Shown here: positions 36,346 through 47,625 of the stretch, in pieces
Position numbering within the stretch: position 1 is the stretch's first letter
Layout: the number at the start of each line of letters is the position of its first letter
The notes under the pieces: model-generated
Databases searched by the model: none
The model's input: only the letters and a program-made list of their open reading frames with translations
Told to the model about the DNA's origin: nothing
Source of the DNA: Lagopus muta
Lineage: Eukaryota > Chordata > Aves > Galliformes > Phasianidae
Assembly (NCBI RefSeq): GCF_023343835.1
Contig: NC_064472.1
Span: 45,517,799-45,581,798, forward strand
DNA length: 64,000 nt
Reading direction: 5' to 3'
Program-made: the position numbers and the translations under genes

Positions 36346-39300
36346 TGTGAGGTTGCGGCAGTGAGGATTTGTCTCTCATTCTAACCCAAAAAGACTGCTG
36401 AAGTCTGTACACTAACAAGCTTTGATGGTCAGTTACATTGGCTTCTAGTAGGCTCTTGCTTTCTGCAGCAGAAACTAAATTCTTTTTAGCATACAATTCT
36501 TCCCCTACTTTCTTAATCAAAGTTTTCATTGTGAAAGACAAGCTTTTAATTACATTTTTAAATTAGATACATTATGAAACACCTATTGTGAATAATGATA
36601 CAGACATTATACATATAGTCACAAGTTTCTCATAGTGGCAGGCATTCATCTGACAAAATAAGAGCGTAAAATGTAACAGTGTATAGTTTTAAAAACACTA
36701 CAGGCATTACTAACAGTGAATATGTTTTTTTGCATTACTTCCAGCTGTGGAGAAAACTCACATCTCTCTCCCTTTACTCCTAAATCTCCTCTTATATATA
36801 GTATGATGTCTTACAGAGAAATAGACTTTACAATTTTCAGTTAAATGTGGCAGATAACTGTTAGAAAGTAGCAAGTTGCATTTGCCATAATAAAGTATTG
36901 GATTAAAATACGTGAACAAGTATTTTCCAGTGACATTAAAAGATTACAAAGACATTATAATTATATAACCTTTCTCTGAGGCACTTTTTGGAATAAGATT
37001 GCACATAAGAGACTACATTTTGAATTTTCTCTTTTTTTTCCCCCTTTTTGCAAGTACTCTGCAAATCTACTTAGGTGGAAAAGATGGGTGTTATGACTCT
37101 AAAAACCTAATTCGGTAATGTCATCAGTCATCAGACTCACTTTAAATTTGTCTGCAAGGAACCTGTACATAAAAGAGGGTAAGAAAAATCCCCAAAAGCC
37201 ACTCTTGAATCTTTCATATTGGAAAAGCTGTTAATGATAAAAAGGACTGACATATAAAAGAAAGCTCATTTTAACAAATTACTTCCTATAACAAATTAGA
37301 ATTGTATTACAGCACTTAATCACATAATTTAAGACTGAATTTTACTTAGGTATTAGTTATGGCAATTATAGCTTTTTTTCTGTTCTAATACCATCAAGTG
37401 AAAGAACACAACACAAATGTGAAAGATATTCACACTGGTTTACCTCCGTAAAAACCCCGTTTTAAAGTACATATGAATCTTGGTGTAATGTCTAGACAGG
37501 CCCTATTATGAAATTGTCTGCCCTCTTTAAGGCTTTAATTTCTGTCTGTATCTTGCTTGGGCATGACATACTTCATACTTTCCTTTCCTAAACTTGTATT
37601 ACTAAAAAATAATTACTGGTTAAATATTCAATTTCTGCTACTGATATTTTTTACAAGTAACATTTCCAAGTATTTAACAATAACAAATGACAACTGTTAT
37701 AAGCAAAAAGTGTTTTTCATTTTATTTAAATAATATTCTATTACTAATCCAATATGGCCGGCTCTTCACTTCTCTCTTCCATTCAGTGTGTATTTGAAGA
37801 CAAAGCAAAAGGAAAGATAAAAACATTTCTTAAAGTGCAATTACAAAGCTATGCTTTTTGGCACCCTGATTCATAGATGTAGGCTGAACTCAAAAACATT
37901 TTTAACTCATTTTTATGTTGAAAACCAGTTATGTTTTAAACAGACTACTCTTTTAATGTCACCATCTGCTTCAGGATTACAGTAAAATCTGATAATGGAC
38001 TCTGCTCTGCACATCTTCAAAGTTGCATCCAATCTTATGAGTTTAAATGCAAATTACATGTGCATAACACTGAGAATGCAGGCTTCTGTGATTTACTTCA
38101 CACTTTGTTAACAGTCCAGGCAGTCCTAAGCAGAAAACTCTGCTATAATTCCACAGTTTTACAGAGGGAAACATGGATTCCTATAACTGTTTTATCTATT
38201 GTACTTTTGTTGTTTCTAAAACAAGCCTTTTTCAGAGATGTTTACAACAGGATAGACATTTTGGCTTTGTTCTGAGTTGGTTGTGGGTTTTTTGGTTCAT
38301 GAAAATCATCTTTCAGGAATGCACTGAAAACCTATATGGTATACTTCTCAGAAGTATACAGAAACAACATACTGGAATTACTAAGACTTTTGCAAGGAAG
38401 AATGCCAGCATGCAAAAACACCTCATATTTCATAGTTACTTTATTTCCATATTATCAGGAGGAGTCCTTAAAAGGACATACTCTCTTTCTGTTGTTATTG
38501 TAGCTTGTTCAAAAAGCTTATTGATCTACACAAGGGCAGGCAAGCAGAAATATTTTCAGGCAACAACACCCTTAGGTAGAGTAAATGGCATTTGGAGACT
38601 TGCAGAATACAATAGTGTTATTCAGGTGTTTTCAGAGGGACAGAAGACAGTTTGCATCTCAGTAGCATCCTATCAGAGCAGAGAAGCACATAGTGTGCAG
38701 TGTCATTTTTGGATTCTTAATTTCTCAGTGTCACCTGAAAGTTGTTCCTAAAGGACTTCATTAAGGATGAAATCTACAGACTGAAAGAGCGTAAGGAAAC
38801 GAAAATAGATGTGTTCTGTACTGTGCCTTTTGTCTTCAAAAGTATCGGGACACACACACACAGAGCAGTTTTAGCAGAACTGCAAAAAAAAAAAAAAAAA
38901 AGAATATACAGAACTCCTAAGTGCCTTTCTCCGAGTTATCATTTCATTCTGTGATGAAAAGGCTCCTTCCCAGACATGTATGACACTCACATACTCTTGC
39001 AAAGTAATTTCTCTGCTCTTTCAATTTATGTGCAAGGCCTATTTCAAAGAATTCAAAAAATTACCCAATTTTGCTTTACTCAGAGGTGGAAGTCAAGTAA
39101 GCTCCATTAATTTTAATGGATGATTTAGCAGGCTCAGAGTCTTTCAGTGGTACTCAAGTTCTGTCACCTTTTGGAGGTAAGATATGAAAGTTTTTCCTTT
39201 CTCTTATAGGTGAGAAAAGTTCTAGCACTTACACAGAGAATGACATTTCTTTCAAAAGCTGTTGTAAGGATGATCACGGAGTGTCACCATTTGTACTTAA

Positions 39301-40764
39301 TTTTTTCTTTCTTTGGTTGCAAAAAATAAATTAAGCAGTAATTATGCTTAGGAAACTTAAAAAAGGCTGTCAAAACAATTTTGCTATGCAGGTTGAAACT
39401 CGTGACACATTTAATACATTATATATTTCAACAAAGAATGATCTTACATTCTTCTGAAAGCAAATTGTTTACAAACTTGGAGACTTTATATCACAAATGA
39501 ATGCTGAACAAACCGATGGAATTCAATGATTTAAAATAAAATAAAATAAATAATAATAATAAAATAATAATTTTTAAAAAATTGCAAATATTTTATCTTC
39601 TAATTATCTTCTAATTAAATAACAATGACAAAAAAATCCCTGGCCATACAACACTGGGCTCCCCTATTTTCAAGTAATAACTTTGAAAACATACATATTG
39701 AAAAAAGACGGTATTACAGAGATATTGAACAAAGTAGTCCCCAGTTTCTTCTCATAAATTGAGTATGTTATGCAGTTTGCCATGAAATATATCACCATAT
39801 TCCCCTGAGCAAGTATCCCAGCACTGCACAGCATACAGCACCCATGCAGCACTGACATATCCTCAAAACTGTTGATTGAACCAATGACTAATGCTCCCAA
39901 TGAGCTGGAATGCATTATTAGGTGGAAACGCATCTCAAGGTGACTCAGATGGATGAGGAATTATCACATATATTGGGTTTGGAGAGACTTACTAAAGGCT
40001 TCAATCAGAAAAGTTCTATTCAAATAACGAACAATGGGAAAAGTTATCATGAAAGTTCAAATACATGCTCCTTTCAGCACCTTCAGTAAAAACTGTTCCT
40101 CCAAAGCACTGGAATAACCAGTAACATTTACATAAAAAAGGGAAGGCATAAAAATAATGGTAAAAGGCACACATGCTATTTTAAGTAGTTACACTTTTCA
40201 ATGCCAAATTCTCACTGTATATGTGTCAGAACATGAACTTATTTTCCCACTTAACTATCATTAGTAGGAAGTTTTCTTGGATATTAAAACAAGTCTGCCT
40301 TTATTTAAATTCTGTTTACCTCCTTGTTAGCGATATTTCAACTGCAGAAATGTAACTGATAAAGCTATTTTTCTTTGTCCATATTTTCTCCATTTCTTTC
40401 TCCGCTATGCCAAACATCTGGTAAGAGGTAGCAAGGACTGAAGAATTAACCTAACAAATAGGACTGACTGAAGCAATTGCGCTGAAGAGATGCGACTGAC
40501 ACGAGCATCATACGCACCGTGCATTCAGTCTGTGCAGAGCTGCAACGTAGTTACGGGGTCTCCTTTCCCCACTTCATGAATTTCCACCGGGTTTGTAAAC
40601 TACTGATTGCTCTACGGGCTCTGTTTACAACCAGCCCAGTCACACTCGTTTTCCCGATCCAACGTTTTGATCACAAGAGAAACGCGCTTGGAAAGTTTCC
40701 AAGGCTCTCCCTTAGGAGACCCCACGCCCAAAGAGCTCACACATCCCCATTCACGGCCCATACG
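36346..40764. other. AT-rich upstream region of FAM174A
   Basis: No repeat family is recognised. A plus-strand 192-codon open frame lies at 38173-38751 but has no recognisable domain and is rich in residues typical of AT-rich noise. AT-rich low-complexity DNA lies at 39530-39590. Confidence 0.5.
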
Positions 40765-40779
40765 GCCAGCTCGCTGTGA

Positions 40780-40789
40780 GTCACGTGAC
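40780..40789. promoter_or_regulatory. Perfect GTCACGTGAC palindrome (CLEAR / USF-type E-box)
   Basis: The 10-bp palindrome GTCACGTGAC lies 135 bp upstream of the FAM174A start codon inside the CpG island. It equals the CLEAR consensus bound by TFEB/TFE3/MITF and is also a strong USF1/2 site. Binding is inferred from the motif and its position. Confidence 0.55.
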
Positions 40790-40923
40790 CGCGCCGGGAG
40801 CGGCGGCGGCCACCTGGCAACGGGCACTTCCGGTTCCGGGGCCGGGCGGCGGGGCCCGGCCGCGCTCAGGCCGCGGCCGGCGGCGGCTGAGAAGGGCGTG
40901 CGCTGGCGGGGCGAGCGGGCAGT

Positions 40924-41186
40924 ATGTGGCCGTCGCCTCCTTGGCTGCTGCCGGGGCTGGTGCTGGCGGCGCGCTGCGGAGAGGCCGCGGTGGCTGTCCT
41001 CGGCGGCCCCTTCGTCTCCCCGCAGCCCACGGAGACAGCGGGCGGCACGACGCGGAGTAGCGGCGGGCGGCTGGCGGAGGTGTCGGTGCCGCCCGAGGAG
41101 GGCCAGCCCATGACCCAGCGCGCCCTGTCCATACTGCTGCTGGCCAGCGCCGCTCTCATCGTCTACTTCGTGATCCGGACGGTGCG
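40924..41186 (+). CDS. FAM174A: FAM174A exon 1 (start codon to membrane helix)
   Basis: First coding exon of a FAM174 / DUF1180 family type I single-pass membrane protein; the molecular role of FAM174A is poorly defined. Residues 1-16 (MWPSPPWLLPGLVLAA) form a signal peptide. Residues 28-62 are a low-complexity Pro/Gly/Ser/Thr luminal stalk. Residues 63-68 (MTQRAL) are the family motif just before the membrane helix at about 67-84, and RTVR begins the cytoplasmic tail. The start is the first in-frame ATG after an in-frame TGA at 40888, and it has A at -3. The exon ends two bases into an Arg codon at CG|GTGAGC, so the frame is completed only by exon 2. Reading on without splicing gives an immediate stop at 41188. 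The stalk is shorter than in the human protein (about 190 aa in total, from memory, against 139 here). Identification rests mainly on the join to exon 2. Confidence 0.93.
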
Positions 41187-42219
41187 GTGAGCGCGGCGGA
41201 GGGCGGGAGGAGGGGGCGGGACTCGAGTGGGCTCGGCGCTGCGACGGCTGCGTGCCAGTTAGCGGCCCTTGCCGGATCCTCGTGGTGCTGTCCCGGCGGG
41301 AATAGCGACATCCCCGCCTGCCAGTCCTGTGGGGTTCTCGTGGGCAGTCTTTGTCCCATGTGCGAACAGGCACCGTTCAGCTTCTGAGTTCTGTGCATCT
41401 CGTTTTCAGTAAACACTTCTTGTGCGTTCCTAGGAGAACGATCCTTAAAATATTTCACTGCCGCCAAACTGCCTCTGTTTCTCATTGAAGCTTCTTGCAA
41501 AACTTTTTATTCTTTTATGATTAACCCCATAACAAGAAGTCTTTGTTTCTGGGTTTTCTCCTTGCATACTTAATCTCTGAACAACTTGCAGCCTCGAATG
41601 TGTGATTACTCAGAAAGTATATGCATTGTAGCTATGTTTCTACACTATGTTTGTGTGTTTTCTTTCTCTTCCTTTTTTTTTTCTCAGAACAGTTAGCACA
41701 GTTTACATGTTCTTTATGAAAACGGATGTAAATCTAGGGTTATGTGTTGTTATGTATATGCGTAATAAATAATAATAATAATAAAAAAAAAGAACCAAAC
41801 AACTGATGCTTAACCAAGAGTAGCATCTTGGTGTGAAGTACTGAGAAACTTCTCCTTTTTGAGAGCAAAGGAAAAAATAATTACTTCAGGCTGATTTTTA
41901 GTAAGCAAAATATGTCATGCCAAAACTATATGTGAGAAATGTCGCTTTTATGACAAAAGTAAGCAGGCTTAAATTCAAACCTTGTCCAGTACAAGTACTC
42001 AGCTCTGTTGAAATTTAGAGTGATGTGGCTCTGGAAATACTAGATTTACGGCTTTTACTTCAGATTGGTTGTGTTGATGACAGTTACCTTCTGAGGTCAG
42101 ATGTGCTTTGAGTCAGCCAGCAAAATCTTGTGGCTTTATTTTTTCCTGTTTCTGATATCCTTCCATGGGAAAAATGGAAGTGAAAGTGGAAACAGTTATG
42201 TCTGGCTGTAAGTGGCCAG
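41187..42219 (+). other. FAM174A intron 1, first part, no repeat recognised
   Basis: Intron 1 begins at the GT of 41187-41188. After the CpG island fades (about 41260) the sequence is ordinary AT-rich DNA, with an (AAT)n run near 41765-41790. I see no coding or RNA gene here. Confidence 0.6.
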
Positions 42220-44370
42220 GTTTTGGTATCTGGGAAGGGCATATAGGTGGCCTTTATGAGCAGAGCCCAGCACTGCCCCAGGTCACAGCAAAGCAGCTTC
42301 AGCTGCTCCGGAAGGGGCCCACTAATGGCCGTAGCTGAGTCAAGAGTGATGTTGGCTGTGATCTGGAAAAAGAGATCTAAGAAAGGGAAATGCTGCTCTA
42401 CAACAGCAGCTAGGAGATAAGAGTGAGATATGGGAGAGAAGCAGCTCTGCAGGCACCAAGGTCAGTGCAGAAGGAGGGCAGAGATACTCCTGATGTGGAG
42501 CAGAAGTTCCCTGCAGTCCAGGAGATGCTTGTGGTGAAACAGGTTGTCCCTCTGCAGCCGGTGGGCACCATGGGGAGCAGATCTCCCTGTGCAACTATGG
42601 AAGAGCCATGCTGCAGCAGGTTGATGAGGCCTGAAAGAGGCTGGAGCCCCTGGAGAGCCCCTGCAGGAGCAGACCCTAGGAATCTGTGGTGGGGCAGGAT
42701 GTCTTGGACAGGTATCTGCTGTGGAACTCCATGCTGGAGCAGTCTGCTCCTGAAGGATGAGCCCTGTGATAGTAGCTGTTGGAGGAATGCTTAGAGAGCT
42801 ACAGCCTGTGAGATGGATCCTATGCTAGAACAAGTATGAGGGGGAATTACAGAATCGTTTGAAGTGAAAGAGACCTTTACAAACTATTTACTCCAACTCT
42901 GCAGCAATGAACAGGAATATCTACAGCTAGATCAGGTTGCTCAGAGCCCTGTCTAATCTGACCCTGAATGTCTCAAGAGACAGGGCATCCACCACCTTTC
43001 TGGGCAACCAGTGCCAGTACTTCACTAATTTTATCATGAAAATCTTTTTCTTTATATCCAATCTAAATCTCCCCGGTTTTAGCTTGAACCATCTCCCTTT
43101 GTCCTATGAGCCTGTTAAAGAGTCTTTCCCCTTCTTTGTTATAGCACCCATTTACGTACTGAAAGGCTGCTATCAGGTCTCCCTGGAGCTTTCTCTTGTC
43201 CAGGCTGAAGAGTGCCTGTCATCACAGAGGAAATGTTCCATCCCTTGAATCGTTTTTGTGGTCATAATGTGGACATGCTCTAACAGATCCATGTCTCTCC
43301 TGTACTGAAGACTCCCCATTTGGACACAGTACTCTAGGTGAGGTCTCACCAGAGCAGAGAAGAGGGGCCGGATACCTTTTTCCCCCAGCTGACTGTGGTT
43401 CTTTTGATGCAGCCCAGGATATGGTTGGCTTTCTGGGCTGTGAGGGTATATTGCTTTCTCATGTCCAGCTTACCATCCACTAGTACCCCTAGTTCCTTTT
43501 TGGAAGGGCTGCTCTCAATTCTTTTAGTTCCCAGCTTATACTGATAATGGGGGTTGCCATGACTCAGGTACAAAGCCTTGCTCTTGGATTGTTTGAACCT
43601 GATGAGGTATTCCTGGACCCAACTGCTTCAACCTTTCTAGATCTGTCTTGGTAGCATGCTGTCCCTCAGACATGTCAGCCACTTGGTGTTATCTACAAAC
43701 ACTGAGGATGTACTAGATCCTACTGTTGATGTCACTGATGAAGATACTAAAGAGCATTTTTGCTAGTACTGACCTTTGAGGAGCGCTACTCATCACTGAT
43801 CTCCATCTAAACATTGAGCCATTGACCACCACACTGGGTGTGATGTCTATTGCCTGGCTCAGGAAGTTATCCTCTATATATTCCAGGAGCCTCTTGAATT
43901 ACTTGTAGCTCACCATGCTACTTTTCCAGGAGATGTAGGAGGCAACACCTCCCCCTCACTTTCTTAACCTGTCCCTTTTGAGCAGCTTGTAGTTGTTGAT
44001 AGTCAAGCTCCAGTCGTGGGAATCATCCCACCAAGTTTCAGTGATGGCTACTACACCATGGTTTTCTAACAAGAAACAGCGCAGATAAAGCACTATGACT
44101 GATCACAGTGAGTGTTTCTCATCCTGCTGTGAAGCTCCAGATCAGGGAGAACAAGGAAGAGGGTGTGATATTGAGCATGGTATTGAAGGGGAAGCCTGAG
44201 GAAGATGTTCCTACTTGCAGTTCTTACTGCCCTGCACTGTTATGGATTGATAATAAATTAGTCTTCCCTGAGTTGAGTCTAGTCACAGTAACTGATGAGT
44301 TTCTCTGTTCTTATCTCAACCTAAGAACTGTTGCATCTAATTTCTTCCTCCTATACTGCTGAGTAACTGG
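42220..44370 (+). mobile_element. Avian ERV LTR (ERVL-type) split by a CR1 insertion
   Basis: The left piece (about 42220-42844) has the purine-rich U3/R text typical of a common chicken ERV LTR, with blocks such as GCACCAAGG and GGGCACCATG. The right piece (about 44071-44370) has the LTR's 3' part: AATAAATTAGTCTTCCC followed by a TTATCTCAACC block. The same 3' blocks occur at 6160-6240 in another copy. The two pieces are separated by an antisense CR1. Family assignment is from memory of chicken repeats and needs a library match. Confidence 0.6.
42845..44070 (-). mobile_element. CR1 LINE fragment nested in an LTR
   Basis: It begins at its 3' end with the ACAGAATCG / GAGACCTTTACAAA type sequence. 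It runs back through the reverse-transcriptase C-terminal region (minus-strand peptide LDMRKQYTLTAQKANHILG) to sequence near 44020-44060 matching the endonuclease-proximal part of the CR1 at 62210-62260. Much of the RT core is missing, so the copy is internally deleted and non-coding. Confidence 0.8.
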
Positions 44371-44404
44371 AGTATGATGGTAGAAACCCAGAGGCTAGCT
44401 GAGG

Positions 44405-44545
44405 TCAACCTGGCACCCAGGGCTTGACCGCCCTTTGGTGAAGAGCCTTTTCCTGACCCCCAGCCTGACCCTTCCCTGACACAGCTCCATGCCTTTCCAT
44501 CAGGTCCTGACACTATTGCCAGAGAGAAGAGATCTGTGCCTTACA
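44405..44545 (-). mobile_element. Short CR1 fragment
   Basis: The text TTTGGTGAAGAGCCTTTTCC and the following CCAGCCTGACCCTTCC block resemble the antisense C-terminal region of an older CR1 subfamily. The fragment is too short to place further. Confidence 0.5.
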
Positions 44546-45616
44546 CTCCAGGCATTACCAGTTCACAGGATTAGACTTTAAAAGCCCGTGTTTCCAATAT
44601 GCTCTTGTGTATAGTTTAAGTGTATGTATAAATGATTTGTTTCTTAATGCACGAAAACATTTACCACCTAGGAACAGTAAATTTGGTTGTTTTTTTTTTT
44701 TTACACATTTTTGAGAGCTGTGCTTTTGAAATGTTCATTGGTGAAAATGCTTATCTGAAAAATTCATTGTATACTTGTAGCAAAAAAGTTCAAATTAACT
44801 TGGACATCATGAATTGCAGCTGCAACCTTAAATCCACATGAGAAAAATGCTTGTTTGCTAATGACAGTCTGAGAGAAAATGCATACAAGTTATTTTGTAC
44901 TCTCAATATTTTTTTCTCAATAGCTGTTTTTATCTTTCTGCTGCTGGAATGGTTTTGTTACACTCATAAACCATTAATTGCCAGAAATTTAAGTATTGTT
45001 TAAGATAACTTGCATATAGATACTGAATAATGATGAAAGTTCTTTCCATAATAATTAAATCTTCAGCTATTATACTTTGTTACTGTACCAGAAGCTTAAA
45101 CCCTTTCTGAATGGATGTTGTCTCAGCAAATGAGCACTGTGTTTTGAGCAAACTGTCTGGTATTTGTCCTGTTATGTTCCTGCTCATATACATCATCACA
45201 GAGAAAGCATGTGTTTTGTAAATTGGATTTGTGGCTGAAATTTGTGACAGTACTCATGTTAGAAATTGAAGGTTCAGATACAAACCTTCCAGTTTCTTTT
45301 GAACATTTTTTTTTCCTTAGGGTAAAGCCATGCATATTATTAACAAACATAAAGGTTTCAGGAGTTTATACAAAATTTCAGCATATTTGCACCCTTCAAC
45401 TATTTTTTTTTCATAGAAATAATCTATAATTTAAAAATTAGAAGTAACATTTTTCCAGCTCTGATAAAGACTACAAGGAAAATCTAGGTACTGTTTGTTG
45501 GGATGCAGTTAGTCAAAGCCTTGCTTGGTTAGATAGCGTATCAATCTCTTTCTTTATCAATTCTGTACATTCTGATAAATATACGAGTTTTTGGTTTTCA
45601 GAGCCACTTGGCTTTC
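44546..45616 (+). other. Intron 1 sequence without recognised features
   Basis: AT-rich intronic DNA with a T12 run near 44690. Only short random ORFs are present. Confidence 0.6.
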
Positions 45617-47625
45617 ACAGAATCATAGGGGTTGGAAGGGACCTCCAGAGATCATCGAGTCCAACCCCCCTGCCAAAGCAGGTTCCCTACAGCAGGTCAC
45701 ACAAGTAGGTGTCCCGATGGGTCTTGAACATCTCCAGAGAAGGAGACTCCACCACCTCCCTGGGCAGCCTGTTCCAGTGCTCCGTCACCTCACTGTAAAG
45801 AAGTTCTTGCGCATGTTTGTGCGGAACTTCCTATGCTCCAGTTTCCAGCCGTTTCCCCTTGTCCTGTCTCCACTCACCACTGAAAACAGTCCGGCCTCGC
45901 CATTCTGCCCCCCACACCTTAGATATTTATAGACCTGGATCAGGTCCCCTCTCAGTCTCCTTTTCTCAAGGCTGAACAGACCCAGTTCACTCAGCCTTTC
46001 CTCATAGGGGAGATGCTCCAGGCCCTTTACCATCTTCGTGGCCCTCCGCTGGACTCTTTCCAAGAGATCCCTGTCTTTTTTGTACTGGGGAGCCCAGAAC
46101 TGGACGCAGTACTCCAGATGAGGTCTTACCAGGGCAGAGTAGAGGGGGAGGATCACCTCCCTCGACTTGCTGGCCACGCTCTTTTTGATGCACCCCAGTA
46201 AGCCATTGGCCTTTTTGGCCACAAGGGCACACTGCTGGCTCATGGCTAACCTGTCATCCACCAGGACACCAGGTCCCTCTCTGCAGAGCTCCTCTCCAGC
46301 AGGTCATCCCCCAACCTGTACTGGTGCATGCAATTATTCCTCCCCAGATGCAAGACTCTACACTTGCTTTTGTTAAACCTCATCCGGTTTTTTTCTGCCC
46401 AGCTCTCCAGCCTATCCAGGTCTTGCTGAATGGCAGCACAGCCTTCAGGCGTGTCAGCCAATCCTCCCAACTTCGTATCATCAGCAAACTTGCTGAGGGT
46501 GGCCATTATCCCCTCATCAAGGTCACTGATGAAGATGTTGAACAAGACAGGACCCAGCACTGACCCCTGAGGAGCACCACTGGTTACAGGTCTCCAGCCA
46601 GACTTTGCACTACCAACAACGACCCTCTGTGCTCTGCCAGTCAGCCAGTTCTCAACCCACCTCACTGTCCATTCATCTATCCCACACTTACTCAGCTTTG
46701 TTATAAGGATGCCATGGGAGACAGTATCAAATGCTGAAATCAAGGTAGACTACATCCACTGCTCTCCCCCCATCCAGCCAGCCAGTGACGACATTGTAGA
46801 AGGCTACCAGATTGGTCAAGCATGACCTCCCCCTGGTGAACCCATGCTGACTTCTCTTGATAACCTCCTTTTCTTCCGGTTTTCTAGAGATGGAATCCAG
46901 CACCAGCTGTTCCATCACCTTTCCAGGGACAGAGGTGAGGCTGACTGGCCTATAATTGCCTGGATCTTCCTTCTTGCCCTTTCTGAAGACCGCAGTGACA
47001 TTGCCTGTCCTTAAGTCTTCAGACACCTCCCCCATTCTCCAAGACCTCTCAAAGATGACAGAAAGCGGTTCAGCAATCACCTCTGCCAGCTCCCTCAGCT
47101 CCCGTGGATGAATCTCATCGGGTCCCATGGATTTATGAACATCGGTGTTGCCAAGGTGCTCTCGGACCGCCTCCTCTCTGACTAAAGGGAAGTCTTCCAT
47201 TCCCCCAGACCCTCTCACTAACTTCCAGAGTCTGGGATTCCTGAGTGAGTGCTTTTTTCACTGAAGACAGAAGCAAAGAAGACACTCAGTATCTCCGCCT
47301 TCTCAGCATCCCCTGTTACCAGAACACCACCCTCACTTAGTAGGGGAGCCACATTCTCCCTAGTCTTCCTTTTACTGTTAACATACTTAAAAAAGCCTTT
47401 TTTTTTATCCTTTATTAGCTTTGCGAGATTCAATTCCAGGCAGGCTTTAGCCTTCCTCATTGCATCCCTGCAGGCCCTGACAACATTTCTAAATTCTTCC
47501 CAAGTGGTTTCCACATTTCCACATGGATCATCTTCTTAGCTTTGAGTGTGTGCACGAGCTCCTTGCTCATCCACACAGGTCTCCTGCTTTGTTTGAATGC
47601 AGTGCGCTGAAAATCCATTTTGAAG
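45617..47625 (-). mobile_element. Young CR1 LINE, ORF2 reverse-transcriptase half
   Basis: The copy runs antisense from its 3' end (CACAGAATCATAGGGGTTGG at 45617) for 2 kb. The minus-strand frames give, in order, the linker (NVVRACRDAMRKAK), the RT fingers (MGPDEIHPRELREL; NYRPVSLTSVPGKVMEQ), the palm with [12 protein letters not shown] (the catalytic FADD), and the C-terminal block ([31 protein letters not shown] is partly lost). Frameshifts lie near 46735 and 46255, so it is not functional. The 5' end is truncated. The element lies inside FAM174A intron 1, antisense to the gene, and is among the least decayed copies in the window. Confidence 0.92.

Larger units (their letters stand above)
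40765..41260 (+). promoter_or_regulatory. FAM174A CpG-island promoter and 5' UTR
   Basis: A sharp rise in GC and CpG content begins near 40765 and continues through exon 1 into the start of intron 1, against an AT-rich background on both sides. There is no clear TATA box, as expected of a CpG-island housekeeping promoter. Visible sites include an AP-1-like TGAGTCA (40777-40783) overlapping a palindromic E-box, and an ETS-type ACTTCCGG (40826-40833). The transcription start is not determined; it probably lies between about 40830 and 40915. Confidence 0.75.

Noticed and set aside
40612..41373. Long minus-strand open frame (253 codons) and two plus-strand frames across the CpG island
   Set aside because: Stops are rare in GC-rich DNA, and the Arg/Pro/Ala-rich translation is a shadow of FAM174A exon 1.
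46246..47514. CR1 reverse-transcriptase frames as host genes
   Set aside because: They are consecutive frameshifted parts of one LINE ending in the CR1 3' UTR, with no independent start or promoter.
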